The notes beneath the pieces are model-generated. The model searched no databases. It was not told the DNA's origin and was given only the letters and a program-made list of their open reading frames with translations. This document shows, piece by piece, positions 1-10,379 of a DNA stretch of 64,000 nucleotides. This stretch comes from an uncultured Pelagibacteraceae bacterium (lineage in GTDB: Bacteria; Pseudomonadota; Alphaproteobacteria; Pelagibacterales; Pelagibacteraceae): positions 124,001 through 188,000 of the forward strand of contig CACJUF010000001.1 of NCBI GenBank assembly GCA_902596515.1, read 5' to 3'. The translations under genes were made by a program, and so were the position numbers. Position 1 is the stretch's first letter, and every line of letters starts with the position of its first letter.

Positions 1-347
1 GTTGCTTTTGGCTGATGAGTAGGATTTTCACAATTTAAAAACTCACAATCTTTAAAAAAACTTGAAGTTACTTTTTCTGTGAGTTCTTTTGCAGAAATTT
101 TTTGCTCTTGTGATGATTTAATTATTTTATCATCAATATCAGTTATATTTCTCACATATGTCACTGCGGGATATTCGTTTTTTAACAATTTAAATAAAAT
201 ATCAAAAATTACTAAGGGTCTTGCATTTCCTATATGAGGATCATCATAAACTGTAGGTCCACAAACGTACATTCCAACATTTTTTCTTTCTTTTGGAACA
301 AAGTGTTCTTTTTTATTGCTTAAATTATTTGTTAAAAAAATATCCAT
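1..347 (-). CDS. cysS: Cysteinyl-tRNA synthetase, N-terminal part (runs off window)
   Basis: Reverse-strand reading from ATG at 347: MDIFLTNNLSNKKEHFVPKERKNVGMYVCGPTVYDDPHIGNARPLVIFD; MYVCGPTVYD...HIGNAR is the CysS signature. Confidence 0.9.
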   Translation of the reverse strand, partial: MDIFLTNNLSNKKEHFVPKERKNVGMYVCGPTVYDDPHIGNARPLVIFDILFKLLKNEYPAVTYVRNITDIDDKIIKSSQEQKISAKELTEKVTSSFFKDCEFLNCENPTHQPKA

Positions 348-398
348 ATCAGCTGATTAAGAAATATACCTTATTTAATGATTTGTTAATCTAATTGA

Positions 399-1136
399 TT
401 AACTAGGAATCTTGCAAACTGGAATTGGCTCCATTTTATGCAAGTTTTGATTTCGAATTTTTTCGTATTGTTCTCTGTGAGGCGAATTTGGGTTACCCAT
501 TGCATCTTCAAGTTCTGAATAATTGAATCCTAACTGACCTTCATCTGTTCTTCCATCATCCCATAATCCGTCGGTTGGTGGAGCATCAATAATTTCTTTT
601 AATATACCTAATTCTTTGCCAAGTTCCCATACTTCGGTTTTATTGCAATCTGCTATAGGAGATATATCAACACCACCATCTCCATATTTTGTATAAAAAC
701 CTACTCCAAAATCCTCTACTTTATTCCCTGTTCCAACTACAATACCTTTATTTGCTGCTGCAACTTGGTAAAGAGTAGTCATTCTAAGTCTAGCTCTAGA
801 GTTAGCAAAACCATGTTCATTATCAAATTTATTTAGGGTTGTTGAAAATGTTTCAAAAAGTTTATCTAAACTTAAGGTATGCGCTTCAACATTTTTAAAA
901 TTTTTTACCAGCCATTGTTGATGCTTCAAACTAAGATCGTGTTGATTTTCTTTTTGTTTAATCGGCATGGTTAAGACTATAGTTTTAATTCCTGTCATCG
1001 CACTCAGAGTGCTTGAAACAGAGGAATCTATACCACCAGATATTCCAATGACTAATGATTGTGCCTTGTTTGGCATTTGATCTACGTATTTTTTGATCCA
1101 ATTAGAGATAAATTTCACTTTTTCTGATGGTAGCAT
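399..1136 (-). CDS. nadE: NAD(+) synthase (ammonia-dependent type)
   Basis: ORF with SGGIDSS PP-loop, GTGNKVED, KYGDGGVDISPIADCNKTEV motifs; no glutaminase domain. Confidence 0.9.
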   Translation of the reverse strand: MLPSEKVKFISNWIKKYVDQMPNKAQSLVIGISGGIDSSVSSTLSAMTGIKTIVLTMPIKQKENQHDLSLKHQQWLVKNFKNVEAHTLSLDKLFETFSTTLNKFDNEHGFANSRARLRMTTLYQVAAANKGIVVGTGNKVEDFGVGFYTKYGDGGVDISPIADCNKTEVWELGKELGILKEIIDAPPTDGLWDDGRTDEGQLGFNYSELEDAMGNPNSPHREQYEKIRNQNLHKMEPIPVCKIPS

Positions 1137-1174
1137 ATCAAATATTTAACTATCTTAAAATTTTATGCAATAGC

Positions 1175-2560
1175 TTAAGATGCCGCTTGAATAGCATTTT
1201 TAGAATAGCTGCTATTCTTTTTAATCTCATCAGAAATTAAAAAGGCTAATTCTAAAGCCTGGTCTGAATTCAATCTTGGGTCACAATGAGTGTGATATCT
1301 ACTTGATAAATCAGCATCAGATATTTTTCTAGCTCCACCTGTACACTCTGTCACATCTTGGCCAGTCATTTCAACATGTAAACCACCTGCATATGATCCC
1401 TCAGACTGATGGACGCCAAAAACATTTTTTACCTCATTAACTACATTGTTAAATGGTCTCGTTTTAAAACCAGTAGTTGATACAATTGTATTCCCATGCA
1501 TTGGATCACATGACCAAATAACATTAAGACCTTCTTTTTTAATTCGTCTTATTAACTTTGGTAAAAACTTTTCTACATTTTGATGACCAAATCTTGAGAT
1601 TAAAGTTATTTTACCTTTTTCATTTTTTGGGTTCAATACTTCACAAATTTTTGCAATCTCCTCTGGTTTAGAAGTAGGACCACACTTTATTCCAATAGGA
1701 TTTTCTATTCCTCTGCAAAATTCAACATGTCCACCATCTAACTGTCTTGTTCTATCACCAATCCAAACAAAATGAGCAGATGTATCGTGATACTCACCAG
1801 TAGTAGAGTCTACTCTAGTCATACTTTCCTCAAAGGGTAAATGCAACGCTTCATGTGATGTCCAGAAATTTACAGTGTATAATCTGTTATTAAAGTCTGA
1901 AGTTATTCCGCATGCTTCCATAAAAGCTAGTGCATCAGCAATTTTGTCCTCTAGGTCTTTAAATTTTTTCGCTTGAGGACTTTTTTTAATGTAATCTAAA
2001 TTCCATAAATGAACTTTGTTCAAATCTGCAAAACCACCTTTTGAAAATGCTCTAAGTAAATTAAGCGTTGAAGCTGATTGAGAATACGCTTTGTACATTC
2101 TTTTTGGATCAGGTCTTCTAGCTTTTTCGTTAAAGTCTATTGCATTAATGTTATCACCTAAATAACTTGGTAATTCTACATCACCTTGTTTTTCTGTTGG
2201 AGCACTTCTTGGTTTAGAAAACTGTCCAGCAATCCTTCCAAGTTTTACAATAGGTAAAGACGCAGAGTATGTCATCACCAAAGCCATTTGAAGAATTACT
2301 TTAAAAGTATCTCTTATATTGTCAGGATGAAATTCTGCAAAACTTTCGGCACAGTCACCGCCTTGCAATAAAAAAGCTTTGCCATCAACTACTTTTGACA
2401 ATTGATCTTTTAAATGTCTTGTCTCACCTGCAAATACAAGTGGCGGAAATGTTTTTAATTTGTTTAAAACACTATTAAGCTCCTTCTCATCACCATACGT
2501 TGGTATGTGTTTGACAGGATACTTTCTCCAGCTATTTACTTTCCAATTTTTCATATTCAA
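1175..2560 (-). CDS. Class II 3-deoxy-7-phosphoheptulonate (DAHP) synthase
   Basis: ORF with FLLQGGDCAESF, KPRSAPTE, GIKCGP, WSCDPMHGNT motifs of plant-like class II DAHP synthase. Confidence 0.92.
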   Translation of the reverse strand: MNMKNWKVNSWRKYPVKHIPTYGDEKELNSVLNKLKTFPPLVFAGETRHLKDQLSKVVDGKAFLLQGGDCAESFAEFHPDNIRDTFKVILQMALVMTYSASLPIVKLGRIAGQFSKPRSAPTEKQGDVELPSYLGDNINAIDFNEKARRPDPKRMYKAYSQSASTLNLLRAFSKGGFADLNKVHLWNLDYIKKSPQAKKFKDLEDKIADALAFMEACGITSDFNNRLYTVNFWTSHEALHLPFEESMTRVDSTTGEYHDTSAHFVWIGDRTRQLDGGHVEFCRGIENPIGIKCGPTSKPEEIAKICEVLNPKNEKGKITLISRFGHQNVEKFLPKLIRRIKKEGLNVIWSCDPMHGNTIVSTTGFKTRPFNNVVNEVKNVFGVHQSEGSYAGGLHVEMTGQDVTECTGGARKISDADLSSRYHTHCDPRLNSDQALELAFLISDEIKKNSSYSKNAIQAAS

Positions 2561-2589
2561 CTCAAGATTGTTGTATCAGAGTTTTTCTA

Positions 2590-4410
2590 TTATTCAACGG
2601 TTACTGATTTAGCTAAATTTCTAGGCTTATCTATATCAAATCCTTTTTTGAGAGCTGAATAATAAGCTAATTTTTGCAAAGGTATTGTTAAAAGAAAGGG
2701 TAAAAGGTCATCATTAGCACTTTCAACTTCTATTTTTTCCCAAATATTCTCTGAAACCACCTCATCACTACTTTTATTTGTTACTAACAAAACTTTTGCT
2801 CCTCTTGCAATAACTTCCTGCATATTAGAAATAGTTTTTTTATAATAATTGTCTCTTGGTGCTAACACAACAACAGGCATCCCTTCCTCAATAAGTGCTA
2901 GTGGTCCATGTTTCATTTCCCCAGCTGGATAGCCTTCAGCATGGATATAAGATAGTTCTTTTAATTTTAATGCACCTTCTAATGCTATTGGAAAAGAAAA
3001 ACCTCTTCCTAAAAACATTGAACCTTTAGCCTCATTAAAGGTATTAGAAATTGTCTGTATCTTATTATCGGTTAATAAAGTCTTTTCTGCTAATTTAGGA
3101 AGAGATTTAAGATCTTTAAGTTTTTCAGTGAATAATTCTTTTTTTAAATCTTTTCTTAATAATCCTAGTTTTAAAGCTAAAATGTATAATATAAGGATTT
3201 GACCCAAAAAGGCTTTGGTAGAAGCAACCCCTATCTCGGTCCCACAATGTATTGGTAAAACAAATTTAGAGTCTCTAGCAATCGAACTCTCGATTACATT
3301 CACAACTGCACATGTTTTCATATCATTTTGATTACACAAATCTAATGCTGCATAAGTATCTGCTGTTTCACCAGATTGAGATACAAATATATATAAAGTC
3401 TCTTTCTTAAATCTGTTTTTTCTATATCTAAACTCTGACGCAATATCTACATTAACATCTAATGAAGTTAATTCTTCGAACCAGTATTTTGCAAGTAGAC
3501 AAGAATGATAGGCTGTTCCACAACCAATTAAAGTTACTGAGGAAATTTCACTCATTTTCCAAGGAAAATTATAAATATTAATATCATTATTTAATGTATC
3601 TACATATTCATTAATTCCATTTTTTAATGTTGTCGGTTGTTCCTCTATTTCTTTAGCCATGAAATGTTTGTAATCACCTTTGTCATATTTTTCATCTTCT
3701 AAAGATAATTCTAAAACTTTTTTATTTATCTTATCCCCATCCTCATTAAAAAATTCAACGTGGTCTTTTTTTATAATACAAAATTCACCGTCATTAAGAT
3801 AAGTAATCTTATTTGTCATTGCCTTCAAAGCGTATGAGTCTGAACCTAAATAATTTTCATTTGGACCATACCCCACAGCTAATGGAGATCCTCTTCTTGC
3901 ACCAACAATCAAATCAGGTTGATCTTTAAATATTATACCTAGCGCAAAACTACCATGAAGAGATTTTAGAGTTTTTTGAATTGAATTAACAATATTTTCA
4001 GTTTTTAAATTTTCTGTAATCAAATGCACAATCACTTCAGTATCAGTTTGTGACTTAAATTTATGACCCTTGCTTACCAAAAATTTTTTTAATAACGTAG
4101 AATTTTCAATTATTCCATTATGAACTACAGAAACATTTTGTGAAGAATGAGGATGAGCATTAATACTATTTGGCAGTCCATGGGTAGCCCAACGAACATG
4201 TCCTATACCAATAGTTCCTTCCATTTTTTGAACTAATAAATTATTTTCAAGATTATCAACTCTTCCTTCAGATTTAACTTCGTTAATTTCATTGTTTGAA
4301 AGCGTTGCTATACCTGCTGAATCATATCCTCTGTATTCTAATTTTTTTAAAGAACTGATAATTGTTGATGAAACAGGTCTATTACTATTTATTCCAATAA
4401 TGCCACACAT
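2590..4410 (-). CDS. glmS: Glutamine--fructose-6-phosphate aminotransferase (isomerizing)
   Basis: MCGIIG N-terminus, GHVRWATHG, two SIS domains, C-terminal DKPRNLAKSVTVE. Confidence 0.97.
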   Translation of the reverse strand: MCGIIGINSNRPVSSTIISSLKKLEYRGYDSAGIATLSNNEINEVKSEGRVDNLENNLLVQKMEGTIGIGHVRWATHGLPNSINAHPHSSQNVSVVHNGIIENSTLLKKFLVSKGHKFKSQTDTEVIVHLITENLKTENIVNSIQKTLKSLHGSFALGIIFKDQPDLIVGARRGSPLAVGYGPNENYLGSDSYALKAMTNKITYLNDGEFCIIKKDHVEFFNEDGDKINKKVLELSLEDEKYDKGDYKHFMAKEIEEQPTTLKNGINEYVDTLNNDINIYNFPWKMSEISSVTLIGCGTAYHSCLLAKYWFEELTSLDVNVDIASEFRYRKNRFKKETLYIFVSQSGETADTYAALDLCNQNDMKTCAVVNVIESSIARDSKFVLPIHCGTEIGVASTKAFLGQILILYILALKLGLLRKDLKKELFTEKLKDLKSLPKLAEKTLLTDNKIQTISNTFNEAKGSMFLGRGFSFPIALEGALKLKELSYIHAEGYPAGEMKHGPLALIEEGMPVVVLAPRDNYYKKTISNMQEVIARGAKVLLVTNKSSDEVVSENIWEKIEVESANDDLLPFLLTIPLQKLAYYSALKKGFDIDKPRNLAKSVTVE

Positions 4411-4412
4411 AA

Positions 4413-5033
4413 TTATTTAGATTTTCTTTTATAATTTTTTACCTCTAGTTGTTGGCTTCTAGTGAGCGCTAGAGATTTTTTACTTACATTCCTGGTAATT
4501 ACTGATCCTGCTCCAACTATACTATTTTCTGCAAGTGTAATTGGGGCAACTAAAGAAGAGTTAGAGCCAATAAAAACATTATCTTTTATTGTAGTTTTAT
4601 ATTTTTTTATCCCATCGTAGTTGCACGTAATTGTCCCCGCTCCAACGTTAACTGATTTACCAATTGAGGTGTCGCCAATATAAGTTAAATGATTTACCTT
4701 AGATTTTTTTCCAAGAGTACTTTTTTTAATTTCAACAAAGTTTCCAATTTTAGATCCTTCCTTTAAAGTGGTACCAGGTCTTATTCGTGCATAAGGACCT
4801 ATTTCAACTTTATTTTCGATTTTACAATTCTCTAAATGACTGAAAGATTTAATAATAACATTGTTACCAATCTTCACTTTTGATCCAATAACTACATATG
4901 GTTCTATAGTCACATTTTTTCCAATTTTTGTATCTTTAGAAAAATAGATTGTTTCTGGAGCAATCATATTTACTGACTTCAAAAATTTATTTCTTAATGA
5001 ATTCTGTAGCTTGTTTATTTGTAACTGTTTCAT
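4413..5033 (-). CDS. GlmU C-terminal-like left-handed beta-helix acetyltransferase, no uridylyltransferase domain
   Basis: [42 protein letters not shown] motifs of the GlmU C-terminal domain; only 206 aa. Confidence 0.85.
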   Translation of the reverse strand: MKQLQINKLQNSLRNKFLKSVNMIAPETIYFSKDTKIGKNVTIEPYVVIGSKVKIGNNVIIKSFSHLENCKIENKVEIGPYARIRPGTTLKEGSKIGNFVEIKKSTLGKKSKVNHLTYIGDTSIGKSVNVGAGTITCNYDGIKKYKTTIKDNVFIGSNSSLVAPITLAENSIVGAGSVITRNVSKKSLALTRSQQLEVKNYKRKSK

Positions 5034-5104
5034 CTAGAAAATTACTTACAATAAGTATATACCTTTCTTAATTCACAAAATATTTCTTAAAAATACTTTT
5101 AATT

Positions 5105-5794
5105 ATGAAACAAATTTTTACAATTCTTTTTGATTTAGATGGCACTTTAGTTGATACAGCTCCCGACTTAATGAGGGCCCACAATCATGTTATGAGTAAA
5201 TTTGGATATCCAACCAAGTCTACTGAGGAAATAAGAAACCTGGTGGGTCAAGGTGCTGGTGCAATGCTTGGTCGATCTATATGGGGTCAGGCAAAAAAAG
5301 AATTTGGAAAAGTCCAGGATGAAAAAATTAAAAAAGAAATGGTCAAAGAATTTGTAGAGTATTATGGAAATAATATTGTAAATGAAAGTAAATTAATTGA
5401 TGGAGTTAAAGATTTTTTAATATGGTCAAAAGAAAAAAAAATTTCAATGGGTGTTTGCACAAATAAACAAGAACATCTAGCAATTGATCTTTTAAAAAAA
5501 ATTGGAATTTATGATTTTTTTGAATATGTAGCGGGTCACAATACATTTGATTATTGTAAACCTGATCCAAGACACTTAACGTCTGTAGTTGAAATTTTAG
5601 ATGGGGATCTTAAAAAAACTTTAATGATTGGCGATAGTGAAACAGATGCTAACGCCGCAAAAGCTGCTGGAATTCCAGTTATTTTACTTGAGGATGGTTA
5701 TACGGAAAAAAATACAACTGAAATTTACCATAATCACTTAATAAAAGACTTCATAGGTATTGAAAAAATCGTAACAAAATATCTTAAATATTGA
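5105..5794 (+). CDS. gph: HAD-family hydrolase, phosphoglycolate phosphatase-like
   Basis: FDLDGTLVDTAPDL, CTNK, KPDP, MIGDSETDANAAKAAGIP motifs. Confidence 0.85.
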   Translation: MKQIFTILFDLDGTLVDTAPDLMRAHNHVMSKFGYPTKSTEEIRNLVGQGAGAMLGRSIWGQAKKEFGKVQDEKIKKEMVKEFVEYYGNNIVNESKLIDGVKDFLIWSKEKKISMGVCTNKQEHLAIDLLKKIGIYDFFEYVAGHNTFDYCKPDPRHLTSVVEILDGDLKKTLMIGDSETDANAAKAAGIPVILLEDGYTEKNTTEIYHNHLIKDFIGIEKIVTKYLKY

Positions 5795-5839
5795 TTATTT
5801 TTTTTAAACTATTAGAACAGTTTTCAATTAGGAGTTATT

Positions 5840-7342
5840 TTGATCATACATAACGTAAAAGTTTTCCCATCTAAAGTTCATTTATCCAAAAAAAAACAGC
5901 TGGCTTGGAAAATCGCAGAGATTGCAAGTGATAATGCAAAGTTAGATAAAGAAGCAATAGAGATGGTCATTAATAGAATTATTGATAATGCTTCAGTTGC
6001 AATAGCTTCTTTAAATAGACGTCCAGTTATTTCATCTCGAGAGATGGCCCTAAAACATTTAAGAAAAAATGGTGCAACATTATTTGGTGTTGATAATAAA
6101 TTAAAATTTGATTGTGAATGGGCAGCATGGAGCAACGGAACAGCTGTAAGAGAACTTGATTTTCATGACACGTTTTTAGCAGCTGATTACAGTCATCCTG
6201 GTGATAATATTCCTCCCCTTATAAGTGTTGCACAACAAAATAAAAAAAGTGGATTAGATCTTTTAAGAGGGATAATTACTGCCTATGAAGTGCAAGTTAA
6301 TTTAGTTAAAGGAATTTGTTTACATAAGCATAAAGTAGACCACATCGCTCACTTAGGACCAAGTGTTGCTGCTGGATTAGGATCCATGTTAAGACTAAAT
6401 ACAGAAACAATCTATCAAGCTGTTCAACAAGCTCTACATACAACTATTTCAACTAGACAGTCTAGAAAAGGTGAAATCTCTAGTTGGAAAGCTTATGCTC
6501 CAGCGCATGCCGGTAAACTTGCAATCGAGGCTGTAGATAGAGTTATGCGTGGTGAAGGTGCTCCAAGTCCAATTTATGAAGGTGAGGATAGTGTTATTGC
6601 ACGAATTTTAGATGGAAAAAAAGCGTTATATAGAATTCCACTTCCAAAAAAAAATGAGACTAAGAAAGCTATTCTTGAAACTTACACAAAAGAATATTCT
6701 GCCGAATATCAATCTCAAGCATTAATTGATCTTGCAAAAAAACTTAAAAATAAGATATCAAATCTAAATCAAATAAAAAAAATTGATATTTATACCAGTC
6801 ATCATACTCATTATGTGATTGGTACAGGTGCAAACGATCCTCAAAAAATGGATCCTAATGCAAGTAGAGAAACGTTAGATCATTCAATAATGTATATATT
6901 TGCTGTAGCTTTAGAAGATGGTAGTTGGCATCATGTAAAATCTTATTCGAAAGCCAGAGCAAAAAGAAAAAGTACAATTAAGATATGGAGGTCAATCAAA
7001 ACCCATGAGGATAAAAAATGGACCAAAAGATATCATGACCCAAACCCCAGAAAAAAAGCTTTTGGTGCAAAAGTCATAATTACCCTTAAAAATGGAAAAA
7101 AAATTACCGAAGAACAAGGAGTTGCAGATGCTCATCCTTATGGCTCAAGACCGTTCAAAAGAAAAAATTATATAAACAAATTTTTAACACTTACCGAAAA
7201 TATTTTAGATAAAAAAGAAATTGAAAGATTTTTAAAAACAGTGCAAAACTTAAGAAAACTAAAGTCAGGTCAATTAGATAGATTGAATATTATTGTTAAA
7301 AAGAGCAAAATTAAACGAAATTTAAAAAAAGGAATTTTTTAA
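5840..7342 (+). CDS. prpD: MmgE/PrpD family 2-methylcitrate dehydratase
   Basis: PrpD-like sequence ([42 protein letters not shown]) adjacent to prpB and prpC; exact start uncertain. Confidence 0.9.
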   Translation: MIIHNVKVFPSKVHLSKKKQLAWKIAEIASDNAKLDKEAIEMVINRIIDNASVAIASLNRRPVISSREMALKHLRKNGATLFGVDNKLKFDCEWAAWSNGTAVRELDFHDTFLAADYSHPGDNIPPLISVAQQNKKSGLDLLRGIITAYEVQVNLVKGICLHKHKVDHIAHLGPSVAAGLGSMLRLNTETIYQAVQQALHTTISTRQSRKGEISSWKAYAPAHAGKLAIEAVDRVMRGEGAPSPIYEGEDSVIARILDGKKALYRIPLPKKNETKKAILETYTKEYSAEYQSQALIDLAKKLKNKISNLNQIKKIDIYTSHHTHYVIGTGANDPQKMDPNASRETLDHSIMYIFAVALEDGSWHHVKSYSKARAKRKSTIKIWRSIKTHEDKKWTKRYHDPNPRKKAFGAKVIITLKNGKKITEEQGVADAHPYGSRPFKRKNYINKFLTLTENILDKKEIERFLKTVQNLRKLKSGQLDRLNIIVKKSKIKRNLKKGIF

Positions 7343-8238
7343 TGCATTTTGTTGAAAAAGAACCAATACAAAAAAGAAAAGACTTTACAGATAAATTAAA
7401 ATCTAAAAAAATATTAAGAGTTCCTGGTGCTTATAATCCTTTAACAGCAAAATTAATTGAGGAGATTGGTTATGATGCTGTTTATGTTTCAGGAGGTGTT
7501 ATGGCAAATGATCTTGGATTTCCTGATATTGGATTAACCACACTGCAAGATGTTAGTACGCGGTCGTACTTAATTTCTAGAGTTACAAATCTTCCTACAA
7601 TTGTAGATATAGATACAGGATTTAAATCATGTAAAGAAACTATAGAAACTTTTGAAGAGTTTGGAATTACTGGAGTTCATTTAGAAGATCAAATTGAAAG
7701 AAAAAGATGTGGACACCTAGATAACAAAGAATTGATATCCACAGATGCAATGGTGAAAAAAATTAAAGAATGTGTTTCTGCAAAAAAAGATGAAAATTTT
7801 AGGATTATTGCAAGGTCCGATGCAAAAAGTGTAGAAGGGATTGATAAAATGATCGAGAGATGTAAGGCTTATATCGATGCCGGAGCAGAAATTATTTTTC
7901 CTGAGGCGCTTCATGATGAAAAGGATTTTGAAAAAGTTAGAAAAGAATTATCGTGTTATTTGTTAGCCAATATGACTGAATTTGGAAAAACTAAATTATT
8001 AAATTACAAACAATTAGAAGAACTGGGTTACAACATCGTTATTTATCCTGTTACAACTCAAAGGTTAGCAATGAAAAACGTTGAAGATGGTTTGAGGGAC
8101 ATTTATGCAAATGGACACCAAAACAACATTATTGATAAAATGCAAACTAGAAAACGTTTATATGATCTTGTGGATTACGAGAAATATAATAGTTTAGATG
8201 AAAAAATTTATAACTTTAACACCGATGGTCACGATTAA
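7342..8238 (+). CDS. prpB: 2-methylisocitrate lyase
   Basis: VPGAYNPLTAKL...DIDTGF...HLEDQ...KRCGH motif of the ICL/PEPM superfamily; context prpD-prpB-prpC. Confidence 0.93.
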   Translation: MHFVEKEPIQKRKDFTDKLKSKKILRVPGAYNPLTAKLIEEIGYDAVYVSGGVMANDLGFPDIGLTTLQDVSTRSYLISRVTNLPTIVDIDTGFKSCKETIETFEEFGITGVHLEDQIERKRCGHLDNKELISTDAMVKKIKECVSAKKDENFRIIARSDAKSVEGIDKMIERCKAYIDAGAEIIFPEALHDEKDFEKVRKELSCYLLANMTEFGKTKLLNYKQLEELGYNIVIYPVTTQRLAMKNVEDGLRDIYANGHQNNIIDKMQTRKRLYDLVDYEKYNSLDEKIYNFNTDGHD

Positions 8239-9362
8239 TGAGTGATGATATTAAAAAAGGCTTATTAGGAATTGTTGTAGACGAAACAGAAGTCTCAAAA
8301 GTAATGCCTGAAATTAACTCTTTAACTTACAGAGGTTATGCTGCTCAAGATCTTTGTGAATATTGTAGATTTGAGGAAGTAGCTTATCTTATTTTAAATA
8401 AAGATTTACCAAATACTATTCAGCTTAGAAAATTTGAAAAGGAAGAGAAAAATAATAGAGAATTATCTAAAGATTTATACTCAGTTATAAAAAAAATGCC
8501 TAAAAAATCTCATCCTATGGATGTGGCTAGAACAGCCGTAAGTATTATGGGTTTAGAAGATAAAGAAACAACTGATTCCTCTCCTGAAGCAAATATGAGA
8601 AAAGCAATTAGAATCCTTGCAAAAACTCCTACTGCATTAGCTGCTTTCTACAGAATTAGAAAAGGTAAAAAAATTATCAAACCCAAAAAAAATTTAAATA
8701 TAGCAGAGAACTTTTTTTATATGTGTTTTGGAAAAGTACCTCAAAAAGAAATAGTAAAAGCTTTTGATGTGTCTTTAATACTATATGCAGAGCATAGCTT
8801 TAACGTTTCAACTTTTACTGCAAGAACTATTACCAGCAGCTTGTCTGATATTCACGGGGCAATTACTGGAGCAATAGCAAGTTTAAAAGGTCCATTACAT
8901 GGAGGAGCTAATGAAGAAGTAATGCATATGATGAACAAAATTAAGGATCCTAAAAACGCTCTTAAATGGATAAATGATGCCTTAGATAAAAAAGAGGTTG
9001 TTATGGGTTTTGGTCATAGAGTTTACAAAAGTGGAGACTCAAGAGTTCCTACAATGAGAAAATATTTCTCTAAAGTAGCAAAAATTAAAAAGGATAAAAA
9101 ATTTGAAAAAATTTACGACATTGTTGAAAAAGTAATGATTGAGAGAAAAAACATCCATCCAAACGTGGATTATCCTACTGGACCGACTTATCACTTGATG
9201 GGTTTTGATACAGATTTCTTTACACCGATATTCGTTATTTCAAGAATAACTGGTTGGTCAGCGCATATAATGGAGCAACATGCTGCAAATAAACTGATCA
9301 GACCTCTTGCAAGTTACAAAGGTAACAAGCACAGAAAAGTTTTACAATTAAATCAAAGATAA
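8238..9362 (+). CDS. prpC: 2-methylcitrate synthase / citrate synthase family
   Basis: Citrate synthase motifs LHGGANEEVM, MGFGHRVYK, WSAHIMEQ; prp context. Confidence 0.92.
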   Translation: MSDDIKKGLLGIVVDETEVSKVMPEINSLTYRGYAAQDLCEYCRFEEVAYLILNKDLPNTIQLRKFEKEEKNNRELSKDLYSVIKKMPKKSHPMDVARTAVSIMGLEDKETTDSSPEANMRKAIRILAKTPTALAAFYRIRKGKKIIKPKKNLNIAENFFYMCFGKVPQKEIVKAFDVSLILYAEHSFNVSTFTARTITSSLSDIHGAITGAIASLKGPLHGGANEEVMHMMNKIKDPKNALKWINDALDKKEVVMGFGHRVYKSGDSRVPTMRKYFSKVAKIKKDKKFEKIYDIVEKVMIERKNIHPNVDYPTGPTYHLMGFDTDFFTPIFVISRITGWSAHIMEQHAANKLIRPLASYKGNKHRKVLQLNQR

Positions 9363-10379
9363 TTAACTAAAAGCTTCGACCCAAGTCCCTTGTGTAGATG
9401 CTTTAGAATACTCTGTTGCACGACCCTCAAAGAAGTTCATGTGCTCAACTGCATTTAACATTGTATCTAACCATCCAAGAGGATTTTTTTGTACATCGTA
9501 AATTGGTTCCAAGCCTAGTTGAACTAGTCTTCTATTACCAATAAATCTAATATAGTCTTTTACTTCTTTTGCAGTTAATCCTTCCATTGGACCCATTTCA
9601 AAAGCTAAATCTATAAAGGCATCCTCATGTTCAATAATAGTTCTGCAAGCTTCATATAATTCTTTTTTTAATTTTGGTGTCCAGATTTCTGGATTCTCTT
9701 TGATGAATTCTTTAAAAATTCTAATCATAGAATTACAGTGAAGAGTTTCATCTCTTACAGACCAAGTAACTATTTGTCCCATTCCTTTCATCTTATTGTG
9801 TCTTGGGAAATTTAAAAGAATCGCAAAACTTGCGAATAACTGTAGACCTTCGGTGAAAGCACTAAAGACTGCAACAGTTTTAGCAATGTCTTCTTTCGAA
9901 TTAACATTAAATCCTTGCATGTAATCATATTTGTCTTTCATTTCTTTATACTTCATAAATGCAGAATATTCTGACTCTGGCATTCCAATAGTATCTAATA
10001 AATGAGAATAAGCAGCGACATGAACTGTTTCCATTGCAGCAAAAGCTGTCATCATCATTAAAACTTCAGTTGGTTTAAAAACAGTTGTGTAATGTCTTAA
10101 ATAACAGTTATTAACTTCAACATCAGCTTGAGTAAAAAATCTAAAAATTTGAGTTAAAAGATTTTTTTCAGGTTGTGATAAATTTTTCTGCCAATCTCTA
10201 ACATCATCACCAAGTGGTACCTCCTCAGGTAACCAATGAATTCTTTGTTGCGTTAACCAAGCGTCATAACACCAAGGGTATCTAAATGGTTTGTAAACTG
10301 GATTTTCTACTAAAAGACCCATCTTTTTAGGTTGGATAATTTCTTTTTTTTCTACTTTGATTTTCTCTGCTACTGACAT
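9363..10379 (-). CDS. nrdB: Ribonucleoside-diphosphate reductase beta subunit (class I)
   Basis: R2-like sequence with E..H...Y (METVHVAAY), RDETLHCN; start taken as MSVAEK within the supplied ORF (9363..10388). Confidence 0.93.
   Translation of the reverse strand: MSVAEKIKVEKKEIIQPKKMGLLVENPVYKPFRYPWCYDAWLTQQRIHWLPEEVPLGDDVRDWQKNLSQPEKNLLTQIFRFFTQADVEVNNCYLRHYTTVFKPTEVLMMMTAFAAMETVHVAAYSHLLDTIGMPESEYSAFMKYKEMKDKYDYMQGFNVNSKEDIAKTVAVFSAFTEGLQLFASFAILLNFPRHNKMKGMGQIVTWSVRDETLHCNSMIRIFKEFIKENPEIWTPKLKKELYEACRTIIEHEDAFIDLAFEMGPMEGLTAKEVKDYIRFIGNRRLVQLGLEPIYDVQKNPLGWLDTMLNAVEHMNFFEGRATEYSKASTQGTWVEAFS

Noticed and set aside
5878-6135. Minus-strand ORF of 85 aa inside prpD
   Set aside because: Fully antisense to a well-supported gene, no recognisable motifs; spurious
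7717-7914. Minus-strand ORF inside prpB
   Set aside because: Antisense shadow ORF with Cys/Phe-rich composition typical of AT-rich noise
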